Shown here in pieces: positions 37,688 through 49,398 of a DNA stretch of 64,000 nucleotides. Position 1 is the stretch's first letter. Each line of letters starts with the position of its first letter. This DNA comes from Lytechinus pictus. Taxonomy: Eukaryota > Echinodermata > Echinoidea > Temnopleuroida > Toxopneustidae. Both the position numbers and the translations under genes were made by a program. The notes beneath the pieces were generated by a model, which saw nothing but the letters and a program-made list of their open reading frames with translations, had not been told where the DNA came from and ran no database searches. The stretch is from positions 24,786,501-24,850,500 of the forward strand of contig NC_087259.1 in assembly GCF_037042905.1 (NCBI RefSeq). The letters are read 5' to 3'.

Positions 37688-37850
37688 GGCATATTAAATG
37701 GCATTATAATGGCAAAGTTTGCTTGCATAAATTGTGGTTGTAATATTTCTCTTCACATCATTTTTTGTTGTTGGCATATTAATTGGCATCATCATGGCAA
37801 AGTTTGCTTGCATAAATTGTGGTTGTAATATTTCTCTTCACATCATTTTA
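37688..37850 (+). repeat. 85-bp tandem duplication
   Basis: GGCATATTA then ATGGCAAAGTTTGCTTGCAT and its 3' neighbourhood are present twice, starting at 37688 and 37773, nearly identical. Confidence 0.9.
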
Positions 37851-38208
37851 CTCTCAAGAAAGGGATCTGAAGAATATCAGTCTACAGTTTACCTTTTTGC
37901 TGTGGTGTCATATGTTTTATATCCTTTCAAAACATTGGTCATTTTTTTTCTATTTCTATTTAGTCAAATCATCCTGAAATTAATTTTTTGATTTTTGTTC
38001 ATATCAAGAATATTACTGTACTTCATACCTGAGTGAGTACTTGCACCTTTAACTAGTGGCTTCTACAGACTTTGTCATAGATGGCAGTATGAGGCTGATC
38101 GTTAAAGAATGGTATCATGTGCAAGTACATACTGTCATCCATAATGCATTTCAAATGAGCCACGAGTTGGAAGTGCTGTCACTAAGGTACAAAATAACTT
38201 TCTTGATT

Positions 38209-38500
38209 GGGCATGACGTGGTCTAGTGGTTCTGACTCTCGCCTTTCAAACAGAGGGTCATGGTTTTGGATCCTAGCCATGTAGCGTTTTTCCTTCAGCA
38301 AGAAATTTATCCACACTGTGCTGCACTTGACCCAGGTGAGGTGAATGGGTACCTGGCAGGATTAATTCCTTGAATGCACTGAGCGCTGAAAGGCAGCTCG
38401 AGCTAAAGCCAGGATGATAATAATAACAATGCCCCTCGGAATAGATCATTTTTAGATACATGTAGATGGCGCTATTTAAATGCCTATTATTGATATTATT
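38209..38500 (+). mobile_element. tRNA-derived SINE
   Basis: Head GGGCATGACGTGGTCTAGTG with GGTTCTGACTCTCGCC (tRNA-Glu/Asp-like A-box region), core ACCCAGGTGAGGTGAATGGG, and tail with ATT repeat. Confidence 0.85.
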
Positions 38501-38607
38501 ATTATTATTATTGATTGTGAAAATGAGCCAACTCTTATGAAATTACAAATCAGATGAATATCATTCAGAATATTCTTTCTTTTTATTTTTTTTTCTTCAT
38601 TTTTTAG

Positions 38608-38754
38608 AACCAAATGACGAGTAACCAGATGAGAAGGATAGAGGAAGAGAGGATAGAAGTCAAACAAGATCTTGAGGCTTGTGAGAAGAGAGAACAAGAA
38701 CTTCAGAGGCAATTTTACGAGGCTCAGAAAGAACTATGCAAACTAGAAGCAAGG
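38608..38754 (+). CDS. EVI5: EVI5 exon: NQxxSNQxRR coiled-coil segment
   Basis: A 147-nt phase-0 exon (49 codons) between TTCATTTTTTAG and AGG|GTAAGA. It starts NQMTSNQMRRIEEERIEVKQ, corresponding to the NQINSNxLRRxEQE segment of vertebrate EVI5, and continues as a charged coiled coil ending KELCKLEAR. There is no module signature here. An inverted-repeat element begins 18 bp after the donor (38773). Confidence 0.92.
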
Positions 38755-38772
38755 GTAAGAATCAACAATAGT

Positions 38773-38931
38773 AAACAAATATACCAGGTTTAAGTTCGTC
38801 CGAGGCTGGACTGGCATTACTATTTTTCCCGAGGGGTGAAGCCCCGAGGAAAAGATAGTAATTTTGCCAGTACAACCGAGGCTGAATAATTGCCTCTATA
38901 CTTTTGAAATAAAGGCCTGGTATATTTGTTT
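38773..38931. mobile_element. TIR element 18 bp downstream of an EVI5 donor
   Basis: AAACAAATATACCAGG (38773-38788) and its exact complement CCTGGTATATTTGTTT (38916-38931). Inner arms TTCCCGAGGGG and CCCCGAGGAAA also pair. Confidence 0.75.
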
Positions 38932-38932
38932 T

Positions 38933-39310
38933 ATATCCTACTTTTAATAAGTTAGAACAATAGATCTTGGTAGTTCTTGTACTTGTAGTTCATCCTTTTT
39001 AAATCTGAAGCAATATACAGATACTGCACTGCGCTGACTGACCTACTTTTCCTGAAGCCTTTCGCACAGCGAAACGCAGATAAGTTACTGCGCTGCCGTC
39101 CCTTTACAGAAACATCTTGCTGACCGGTGCATTCGAGAGATTGCATTGTATTGACATCAATGATGGAATAGTGCACTATTCCATTGACGTCACGGAATAG
39201 CAAATTTTCTTTAATGGGCGTTTTGTTTCAATGGCATAGCTAGAATATGCCAAGTCACATGATGCTGTTTCAACCAATCACTATATAAGATTTAATTAAT
39301 GTAGGATATA
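38933..39310. mobile_element. Inverted-repeat element abutting the previous one
   Basis: ATATCCTACTTTTAATAA near 38934 pairs imperfectly with TTTAATTAATGTAGGATAT ending at 39310. The interior contains a GGAATAGTGCACTATTCC palindrome. Confidence 0.5.
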
Positions 39311-39374
39311 ACACTTGATAATAATAATAGCCATTTGTATATATGCTTAATCCAATTTATGTGCTGCATACTAT

Positions 39375-39500
39375 TGACCCAACTTTATAGCATGGCTACC
39401 CTGATTGGTACTCGAGCATTCAAGGAATTCTTTCCTACCTGGTACCCATTTACAATACTACACCTTGGTGAAAGTTGCAAATGTAGATATAGGCCTTATT
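39375..39500 (-). mobile_element. SINE fragment, reverse
   Basis: GGCTACCCTGATTGGTACTC and ACCTGGTACCCATTTAC are complements of the SINE core and 3' part. Confidence 0.6.
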
Positions 39501-39649
39501 CTAAATTAGATAAAAATAAAAATTTTGCAGTAAAGAATCCCTTAGTAAAGATACATGTAGGAGTTATGGTGCATCTTGGGTATTTTTCAATATTTTGGAC
39601 GATGATGGTAAAGATTCACAAAGAGACCTAAAGTTCAGGGGAGTTCAGG

Positions 39650-39850
39650 ATTATGTTCATTTGCCACTCTCCACCCAGGCGTAGAAACTGGCTACCCGGT
39701 AGGAAGGAATTCCTTGAATGCTCGAGCACCTAATCAGGGTTGCTGTGCTAAAGCCGGGGTAATAGTGTGGAGAGCTTAGAAACATTGCAAAGCCCTATAT
39801 ACATGTATATGTTGCATATTATTATTATAATTATTATTAATGAATACAGT
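39650..39850 (+). mobile_element. SINE fragment, forward
   Basis: CACCCAGGCGTAGAAACTGG, GGTAGGAAGGAATTCCTTGA and AGCCGGGGTAATA, followed by an ATT tail. Forms an inverted pair with the 39375 fragment. Confidence 0.65.
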
Positions 39851-39869
39851 GATGTCACAAATCTCCACT

Positions 39870-40130
39870 AGAAATTTTGATTCTTGCTTCAGAGGTTCTT
39901 AAATTTGAATCCTAGCCATGGCACTATTTCCCTCAGCAATTTTATCCACATTGTGCTGCACGCGACCCAGGTGAGGTATATGGGTACCTGGCAGGGATTC
40001 TTTCCTTAATACTTGTCCTGTAAGAGACTTGCTAAGCTAAAGCCAGGGTAATAATATCCAGTCAAAGTTCTTTGGATACAACTTAAGATGCAAGATGAGA
40101 ACATGATATGTGCTATTCAAGTGCAATATA
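39870..40130 (+). mobile_element. tRNA-derived SINE, decayed head
   Basis: TTTGAATCCTAGCCATGG, ACCCAGGTGAGGTATATGGG, AGCCAGGGTAATAATATCCA; same family as 21.2 and 38.2 kb. Confidence 0.8.
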
Positions 40131-40431
40131 TTATTCTTTTTTTATAGTGTTTTATTGATTTCATGATCAGCATAATAACAAGCAAATAAACACAAATAAT
40201 ACTACAAAACAAAACATATCAATAACATTATAATAGTAATTTCTAATAAATACAACTGCCTCAGTCTGTTTTCAGGCCGTGAAGCAGAAGTCTAGCCATA
40301 TTAAGGTTTTTCTATACCCCTTGTGTAACGATTCTACAAGGAAGTGATATATCATTTGATGGCTTATATTTTTTACATTTTTTGTTTGTTTATTAACAGA
40401 TCTAGAGTTCTTTTAATGTCTGTAAATATTT

Positions 40432-41103
40432 GTGTCTCGCCCACCGGAGGTGAAGGCGAGACTTAGGGATCCAAATGTCGTCCGTCCGTCACAAACCTAA
40501 TGACACATAACTCCACAACTGTAAGTCGATTTCCAACCAAACTTGGATGGTAGATGGACTTGGGGGACCTGCATGTTATGCTGCAGTCAGAGGTCACATG
40601 GTAAGGTCAAAGGTCATTTTCAGGTCAACGTTAAAGTTTACATGCAAGACTCTCTTATGACACCTAACTCCGCAACCGTAAGTCGCATTTCATCCAAACT
40701 TAGTTGGTAGATGGACTTGGGGGACCTGCATGTTATGCTGCAGTCAGAGGTCACATGGTTAGGTCAAAGGTCAGTTTGAGGTCAACGTTAAAGTTTACAT
40801 GCAAAACTCTTATGACACCTAACTCCGCAACCGTAAGTTACTTTTCAACAAAACTTGGATGGTAGATGTACTTAGGCGACCTGCATGTTATGCTGCAGTC
40901 AGAGGTCACCTGGTAAGGTCAAAGGTCATTTTCAGGTCAACATTAAAGTTTACGTGCAAGGCTCTTATGACAAGTGTTATTCCATCCCAGTCATTTCACA
41001 ATGAAGTTTCGATATAATTCTCTTGCGTGCCCTCGCAAATCACGATATTTCTGGTCATTTTCATAAGTGGGAGAGACACAAAATTGCTTTTGCCTTGTTA
41101 TAA
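40432..41103 (-). mobile_element. Helentron/HINE-like non-autonomous element C
   Basis: Starts with the hairpin GTCTCGCCCACC, loop, GGTGAAGGCGAGAC (40434-40462), then GTCCGTCCGTC and three ~156-bp tandem units with CTGCATGTTATGCTGCAGTC and TAACTCCGCAACCGTAAGT. The arm returns inverted at 41067-41079 (GTGGGAGAGACAC, one mismatch), then 20-odd nt ending CTTGTTATA. Confidence 0.65.
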
Positions 41104-42689
41104 ACTTGTTTCAATATGTGTCATCATTTTCATAGTTTTTTGTGTACATTAGTGTTTACACTTTCCTTCTATCTGATAAACTCTGCCAATGACATATTTA
41201 TTTTGTTTGCTATAGTACATTGTGTTCTAGGTTCTTGTTGATATTAATAAAACGACATAAATTTTGAACATTTGTAGGGTTCAGAAGGAGCTATTTATAT
41301 TAATACCAATAGCATTGCCAATATAAGGCTCTTTAGTAGGCAATGATTATTTTCAATGAAAGAACAAGAGCTTCCAAGATCATGCCATGAGCCAGAGAAT
41401 GAACTATGTATACACAACACCTGAAAAATGGCATGTTGTGAAATGGTGTGCTCCGTACTCAATTCAGTTCTGTATTGTGAACTAGAACTACCCCCTCTTG
41501 TGCCATGACTCAGACAATGATTTCATTTTAGACATTAAGTCAGCTTTCCACTTCATGTATTGAGTACTTAGATGAAATTGTTTTCTATGTGTATTCCTGA
41601 TCCTACAAGGGATTTTGGAAATCTTCTATAACATCATTTGAAAATATTTTTTCCCTTAGATAACCAACTTTTGGAAAAGATGACATAGTGGGCCTCAGAA
41701 CTTTGTTGTTATGTTTTTTACCCACTAAAAATTGAAGTAATGAGAATCAGATTCACTCTCTGTTTATATATCTTCATACATTTTTATTCCATTGTACTTG
41801 TTGGTAAATGCGTTTGCTGCCCTCTTTTGGCAGAATTCAGTATAATTCTGTACCCTACCTACATCTCCTGTGACTTTGTCAAGTGAAGTGCTCAACTTGA
41901 TGTTCTCTTAGTTTTCATGAAACAACACATTCACTCGAACACATAAAGGTGTGCTTATTCTTTAATGTGCATGAAATTGAAGGTTTTTTAAAAGAAAAGT
42001 ACTTGTTATGCTGCTTACATAATTATTACTGTATGAATGTATTGAGTATGGGTAGTGATTTTATGGTGTATTATCATTCAACTGGGCCTGTATTATAGAA
42101 CCACACTGCTCAGAACGTTGCTGTAGGGGTATTAATCTCATGCAGTGAACTGTAATAAGAGAATCATGAGAATGCAACTGATCACCACACCAACAGATAT
42201 ACTAACTAGTACACAAATAGTATGAAGATTATTCAGGATTCTATGAACAGAGTATAGGCCTAGCCTAAAGAAAAATAGAAAAGGAATGGTAAAATATATT
42301 TTCCAGGATTTTCTGAATATTATATCCCTGAGTAGATAAACAAAACTCACATTAATAGAGTTGTTACATGTATGCTTAAACTATTAAAAAAAATATATTT
42401 GTACAATATTGATTGTGCCTGAATATGAAGTTACAAGCAGCTATGTAATTGGCAATTTGTCAGTTTGCGAATGTGTACCTACAGTATATTCAAACACTCC
42501 AGGTTCCCTGTAATAGCCTAAAGCAAACTTTGATCTTCAAAACGTAAAGATAATAACAATTTGCCCATAATATAAATCTATCAAAGAATCATGTTTTTTC
42601 TTCATACTGTCAAAATTTGAAGTTTTAAAGTTAAATAAAGACAAGATGAAAGAGTTTCTTGGACCCCACTTTTTTTTTTATAGTTTCAC

Positions 42690-42925
42690 TGAGATTGTAG
42701 GCCTACAGTGTGCACATCCCATGTTTGGCTGAACCTCAAACTTCAAACCTTGACTTTAATATTCTTTGAATCTCTCACTAAATTTGCTCTACAATCAGTC
42801 AAAAACTTGTGTTTCTTAGTGTTGATCAATGATGGCAATTCATATATCATTTTATAGCTTAGGATGTCTTTAGGATGACTTATTGTTGATGTTGGTGTTC
42901 GGGTGGCAGGTCACAAATCTATCTG
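42690..42925 (+). repeat. Dispersed repeat, copy 1
   Basis: CAGTGTGCACATC near the start and GACTTATTGTTGATGTTGG with GTCACAAAT at the end; the same landmarks in the same order occur at 51018-51262. Confidence 0.55.
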
Positions 42926-45280
42926 ACAGTAGAGGGTACGATTTTCATTTTATTTTATTTTAGCTTTTTTTATGATATCAACCGGCAAATTCTAACCTTA
43001 TATAAATTTCTGACATCAATCTATTGGAAAACCAGTTTCTGACTGTTTGGATGCCATCAGAATCTGGAATTACGAATTTCTGACATGACTCAGATTATTC
43101 CTAAATATATATGAAGATAATTTGCTCGTCTTCCAATCGATATGTCATAAAATCCTCCCATTGCATTGCAGTTTTTCAAAAGATTTCTGGGCCCTTTTAC
43201 ACTATGAGCATTTAATTGTAGGGCTGATATTTGTGCATGATTTCATTGGTCATTATGTGTAGTCGATCATTAAAATCAAAATATGATCAATCGCTGGTGT
43301 TTGTGTCACAGGGCCTAAGATTGATACTTCACACACTTTTCATCTAGTTTCATCTTGCTTTCATCTGGTGACTTCTAAATTGGAAACTTTCCAAAGATGA
43401 AATAAAACCGACAGTCACGTCTATACTTGACGTCAAGTGCCGACAAGATAATGGAGCCCATGTACCTGTTTTTGTGTTTCTTTTTACTTTCAAGTCCCAA
43501 CAGCCGCTGTTTACAATGTCATTAAGCATATCAGTCTTTATCTTCTTGATACCATTATCACGCCATTGTAAACATGATTCATACTTTGAAGTTGGTTTAA
43601 TTGCGATATGTGCAGGTGTCAATGTCCATGGATATAATTACTTTATTGGAAATAAATGTCACTTTAAATCAAGATGAATTATCATGGGGACACTTAAAGT
43701 AGAAAACTAATTTGAATGTTAACAAAAAGTCGCAAACCACATTCAGTAAACGTTTTACAAAAATACGTATTTAATTTATTCATATGAAGCTTGATATTTA
43801 AAGATAAAAAATGAATGAGGATTTTCAAGTATTGTTTTTAAAAATATCTATTGATTTGGCAATAAATGCTTTTTTTTTGCCTGTTACAGTTAGTTGCCTA
43901 TTTCTATGATTTATTTTTACATGGAACATGTTTTATTGAGCATTGCCTGTTGTACAGTATACTTGTTTCCATTATTCATTTCAAAGATATTGATTTTCAA
44001 ACAGTTTTCAACAATATTACTTACTATCATGTGGAAATTTTGAATATTTGTTAATTTTTATCAAAATTCTATAAAATGACCTCCATTTTTTCATAATCCT
44101 GTAACATGAAAAGATGCCATAAATCTTAAATCAATTTTATTTTTTTCAATATTTTATTAAATATATACATGTACTTACTGTATACATGTTTGGTTTGCCA
44201 TAGACATAAATTCAATATCAATCATATGATTGATCGTATGAAGCAGAACAATTTGTTTAAAGAAATCAAGGGGGTGAGGAAGAAGCAAATACATAATTGA
44301 AAATGAAATTGTTCCGGTCATGTATAATGATTAAGGATTCCTATAATATGATAGGTTTTCATCCTTTTTAATTCAATTTCTTTCTCTTTTTTTTAGAGAG
44401 AAAAGAAGGTTTTAGAATAACATAAAGTATACACATGCTCAGTATGAAATTTGGCAATGTTGAATATTATTTGTTTTCATAGTTTGATTTTAAATTTTTG
44501 TTGCCAAGTAAAATGAAATATTGTATCATAAATCATTTTTTACATGTCTATGCTATATGATACATGTACGTGTTCCTGATAATTTCTATAAAACTTGGGA
44601 ATATTTACACGTAGAATTTACATGTCTAAAATCAAAATGCTCCTTTGTATACTAGAATAATCCTTTAATTCCATCTTAGTTCAATATTCATGCCAACTTC
44701 CAATCGGCACATAGTAAAACTTATAGTCTGTGGAAGCAACACAAATTTGGAAGAGCATCTTGAATTCGTATAAAGAACATTGAATACCGTCACCTTAATT
44801 TTAATGACCTATTGTTCACTAATAAAAAGTTTACTGCTCATTGTTATTTTTCAACTTTTCATTTTTCTGTCTTTACTTCAAACACATCCGACACATGTTA
44901 AACACATTTTGTCAGTGCAAATGTACATAACGATAGTCAATCAGTAAGTGAGTCATTTTTCCCCAGGTGCTTTTATTTATTTTTCATCTGTTTGCGCCTG
45001 TGTTTTACAAGTTTGCATAAGACAAAACAATCCTTCTTATTTTGATATTTTTTCTATCGGTACTCCTCTCTTCAATAATCTCTTGAATCCAAACCATGAA
45101 GTGCATAAAAATGAAGAGATCAGCAAATATTATGGACTCACGCTTTGCTTTTAGGGAAATTGGCCAGATCAAAGCTCAAAAATAAAATCCAAAGTGATTT
45201 TTATGGTATAATGAAACCTTTGCCAGATTGTTGGCAATATACACTCAGACTAAATAATTCTGTTTTACAAAATACATTAT

Positions 45281-45479
45281 GGCCTGTATTCTCAAAAGAG
45301 GTTTTAATTGTACCATGGTACAAAACCATGGACTATGCAGATTTGTATGTAATTATGCTTATTTCATCACGTACAATTGAGCAAATTGAGCTGAAAGGAA
45401 AGCGCGATGATACAAGAAATCTGCCTAATTCATGGTTTGTACCGTGGTACAATTCAAACCTCTTCCGATAATATGGGCC
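45281..45479. mobile_element. TIR (MITE-like) element with ~46-bp arms
   Basis: AGAGGTTTTAATTGTACCAT at the left pairs with ACCGTGGTACAATTCAAACC at the right; the outermost GGCC and inner AAACCATG and AAATCTG also pair. About 199 bp. Confidence 0.85.
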
Positions 45480-46578
45480 TATGTGTTTTTTTATATGATC
45501 TATCAAGTTTTTATTGAATCACTTGAATGTATTCTTTTGAAACAATAATGTAAAGCTTTTGTATTAAAGAATAGTATTTTTCATGAGTTCTGTGAAGAAA
45601 TCTTGTTTCCCCCCCTGTGATTAGGTTATAAAGATATCCCTTTAATGTGTACGTGTATTTCTTTCATTATATCAGCAATAAATCATGCACATTGCAGATA
45701 GGAAGGTCTAAAAATGTAAATATGATTAACATATCTCTCGAATGTCTTTGCCTAAAACAATACAGTTCCATATTATAACTTGCCTACATTAAGAAATTGC
45801 TTGTTGAAACATAATACTTGGAACCTAAACAAATGTGTTCAAAAAATACTTTGGATCACGCACAAATGAAATATGATCGTGACATCTTTGTCCCTACATG
45901 TTCTATTCAAGTAAATATTAAACAGAGCTTACATTGCCATAAATTGATAAAATGATTGTTTGAATTACTAGTAATCCAAATCTATATGATCAGTTAATAA
46001 AAATGTTCTAGAACTGACACATTCTGCATGTACCTTTCAAAATGTGACCCAGTTTTTTATTTATGGGAGAGTAAAAAAGGAACCAGCTGGAACTTCATAC
46101 AGGTTCAATTTTTTGATGTTTCGTTATTTTATTATTTGTATTTATAGATACATTTTTTTGCCTATTGTACTTTTTGCATGGAAATCCTTTCAACAATTCA
46201 AAAACTGATTGAACTAAATACAAAATCACATCTAGTCTTGCCATGATTCATCTTGTTATCTTCCTTTTTCTTTCATTCACTATTCACCATTATTTGTTTT
46301 CTCTCAGTCCATCTCCAGTTTTCCTCTTCAGTTTGTTTTTGTTCTGCTGTTTCCTTGTATCATTGATTAGGAGCCATGTCAACCATTTAGTTGAAATATT
46401 GAAACAATGATAGCAGCATCTTCATGGGTTATCTGACCTTGTTCAAGAGTGACATTGTCATGAACTTTTACTACATGAAGTTCATTAACGTCAAGTTTCT
46501 ATATGATATATTTCAAATGCTTCAATCTACTCAAGTAGTGTTATTCATACTAAATAGGTTCATTATTGCGGACTGAAA

Positions 46579-47165
46579 TAATCGCTAGAGGGTATTCATT
46601 TGTCTCGCAATCTACTATGGTCAACAAGGAAATTCGTGATCACTCTCGCGAAAAATGTTCACTAGCTTTCTAGGAAATTTGTGATCACTCTCGCAAAAAG
46701 TGTTCACTAGCTTACAAGTTCACGAGCTTTCGAGTGCCGCTGCAACTCTTTATCAAGTGACGAAAATTATCTGATAACGTAGTCTTTTTATACCAATTCC
46801 CAGGACCGTACGCACGAACGCGGGAACAATAGGTGGGCACTTATCCGTTGTGTGATTGGTCGGGCATTTCACCAATCAATGCGTCGGTGTACGGTGCGGC
46901 CGGTGATCCGTATATGCAAATAAGCCTGACCAATCACACAACGGATCAGTGCCCACCTACTGTTCCCTCGTTCGTGCGTACGGTCCTGGGGATTGGTATA
47001 AATAGACTATGTTATCAGATAATTTTCGTCACTTGATAAAGAGTTGCAGCAGCACTCGAAAGCTCGTGAACTTGTAAGCTAGTGAACACTTTTTGCGAGA
47101 GTGATCACGAATTTCCTTGTTGACCATAGTAGATTGCGAGACAAATTATTACCCTCTAGCGATTA
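46579..47165. mobile_element. 587-bp near-perfect foldback element
   Basis: Starts TAATCGCTAGAGGGTA and ends TACCCTCTAGCGATTA. The arms remain complementary almost to the centre: left arm to about 46863, spacer about 64 nt, right arm from about 46927. Landmarks such as CTCGCAATCTACTATGGTCA, GTGGGCAC and TTGTGTGATTGGTC are mirrored. The left arm is about 37 nt longer because a GTGATCACTCTCGC...TTCACTAGCTT unit is tandemly duplicated there. No transposase. Confidence 0.9.
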
Positions 47166-47254
47166 GTGTTATTCATGTTTTGAATTTTCAATTCATTGAA
47201 TATTAAAGATTGCAATCATTGTATCATTTCTAAATTGCTCTTACTTGTTTTCCA

Positions 47255-47535
47255 TTCATTAGACGGAACTGCACCACAATACAATTGTAGCTTGATAACT
47301 CCTTACAATCCCTCTCGCAAACTTAGCTCTGCTAGTTCATCCTTACTTGCTGTACCACAATCTCATAATACATGGGGGATCAATCATTTTCAACATACTG
47401 TACTTGGCCATTCCTATGGAATAAACTTCCATAAGACATCAGCAACATTTCTTGTCTCACCACCTTCAAAAGTTTCTCTGAAAACCTGCTCATTCACACA
47501 AGTTTTTAAGAAATTATTATTCTTCCCCCTTTCTT
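47255..47535 (+). mobile_element. LINE 3' remnant (reverse-transcriptase C-terminus)
   Basis: One open frame contains LDGTAPQYNCSLITPYNPSR and LLAVPQSHNTWGINHF, and ends in VFKKLLF. This is the familiar C-terminal pattern of CR1/L2-like non-LTR elements (PxYxxxLxxYxPSR..L.VP....G...F......FK..LK..LF). The rest of the element is absent. Confidence 0.75.
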
Positions 47536-48935
47536 AGTAGATTTCCATTTTCTTCTTTTCTTTATTGTGCCATGAGCATCTTTTTATGATGGATACCAGC
47601 ACATTACTAATACTGAGTAGTAGTAGTAGTAGTATCTTAATTCATAATATGTCATTTTAAATTTTATTTCAATGTTATTATTTTTCTTACAGGAGGGAGT
47701 GTTGCTTTTCAGCAAATAAAAACTACATAATTGGGTATTGAGCTGCCTAAGATACATTAATATGATACCATGTCTAAAGTCTGCCTGACCTTGCGACATT
47801 CCAATTAGTTGCCTATCATCATGTAACGTTAATGGCTTTAATTATGGTACTCAATCGCAGCTCTCATCATTTTCAAGAGCAATTAATGAGATACTGGTAA
47901 TGGAAATTTTGTCTACACAGAGCTCTGCAAAAAAAAATCTTTATAACTACAGTGTATACATGAACTATTGAACTATTTAGGTGTATTTGTCTTCACATTT
48001 TGTTTTTACATTATGAAGAATGCATCTATTTGTCTTTGATCATGTGCCTATCATGGTTTTTAATTAAAGCAGTGACTTTGAGATTTGGTCAATTTAGACC
48101 TCAACATGCAGTTTGATCCTGAGAGAAGAGTTATATTGATTTATACTGTAAAGATGCGCAATTCTTTCATTGCAAAATAATAATTCTCAATTGATTTGGG
48201 GTGATTTGGAAGGAAAAGATACAGCATTTACCAGTCATCTTTTCCCTGTGCAACTGTTCATTTTCAGTTTCATATCATCCTCTTGTATTAATATTGTATT
48301 ATTATGTATATCACTTTCTTTTTTTTATCATAAAGTGGAAATAATTGAATTTAAAAGGATGGGATATACAGTATATTCTTCTTTTTTATTCACATTTAGT
48401 ATAATTTCTGCTTGAATAAACTGTCTGTTAAAACCTGGTCCCAATACATAAAAGTTCAAAGATAGAAGTTTTTATTCAATGGTATTATTGAAACAATCCT
48501 CAACAGCCAACAAAAAACAAGGATTCCATAGGAGGTACTCTAAACCATAAGACTAATGGCAACTTTTGGTACACTGGGGTCCACATCCATGGTCGGTCGA
48601 CACAAGTACATTTCTATACTGTAGCCATTAGGACTGTCCTTTTGACTTGAAATTAATATTGAGCCTGTCAATTTTTTGATCAAATGCCAAGCGTTATCTC
48701 ATTCTTCCATAATTCACTACTAACATGTAATTAGTCAGGACTGACATGTGCCCTACACTTGACACAACACGATTTTGAAGCATGATTTTTGTTATTAAGT
48801 TGCTTGATAAAGTATTATGAGAGTGGGCTTGATCTTTCAGTGGGGTCGGCCAAATGGGTCAAGATGGTAAAAATCAAATGTTGATTTTTCTCAAGGGTTT
48901 GATTATGTTTGTCAATTGGTTGTAATTACTCCTGG

Positions 48936-49106
48936 TGGATGTTTCATAAAGCTGTTTGTAAGTTAGGAATGACTTATCACACGACTAGTGACCCTTTCTT
49001 GTGCTGTAATGATATACCTGTATGTAGCTAACTAGCGCCTAAGAACATATTCCAGTTGTGTGTTAAGTTGTGCATAGCTTTACATACAGCTTTATGAAAC
49101 ACTCCA
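48936..49106. mobile_element. TIR (MITE-like) element, GTTTCATAAAGCTGT type
   Basis: TGTTTCATAAAGCTGTTTGT at the left, ACATACAGCTTTATGAAACA at the right. Confidence 0.75.
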
Positions 49107-49129
49107 AGCTTCAGTAGGTAATCCATAAT

Positions 49130-49398
49130 AATAATTATTATTATAGTGGCATCTATTTAAAAATAATCTATTCCAAGGTACAATTTAATTATTACCATGG
49201 CTTTAGCTCAAGCCACCTTTTCCAGTGCTGTGCGTTTGAGAAATTAATCCTTTAGGGTCCCCATCACCTCACCTGGGTTGAGTGCAACACAGTGTTGGTA
49301 AATTTCTTGCCAAAGGAAAACACGCCATGGCCCGGATTTGAACCTATGACATTGTGATCGAAAGAGGAGGGTCAGAACCTCGATACCACACCATCCCC
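49130..49398 (-). mobile_element. tRNA-derived SINE, reverse orientation
   Basis: ACCATGGCTTTAGCTCAAGC, CCTCACCTGGGTTGAGTGCA, and AACACGCCATGGCCCGGATT are complements of the SINE core; the tRNA-like head lies near 49340-49398. Confidence 0.8.

Larger units (their letters stand above)
36243..38607 (+). other. EVI5: Intron between module-3 exon and NQ exon
   Basis: Contains a diverged ~215-bp direct repeat (36945-37420), a younger 85-bp tandem duplication (37688-37850) and a tRNA-derived SINE (38209-38500). No coding signal. Confidence 0.8.

Noticed and set aside
39335..39631. 98-codon plus frame
   Set aside because: Runs through a reversed SINE fragment.
46833..47036. 67-codon frame across the foldback element
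   Set aside because: Chance frame over palindromic arms.
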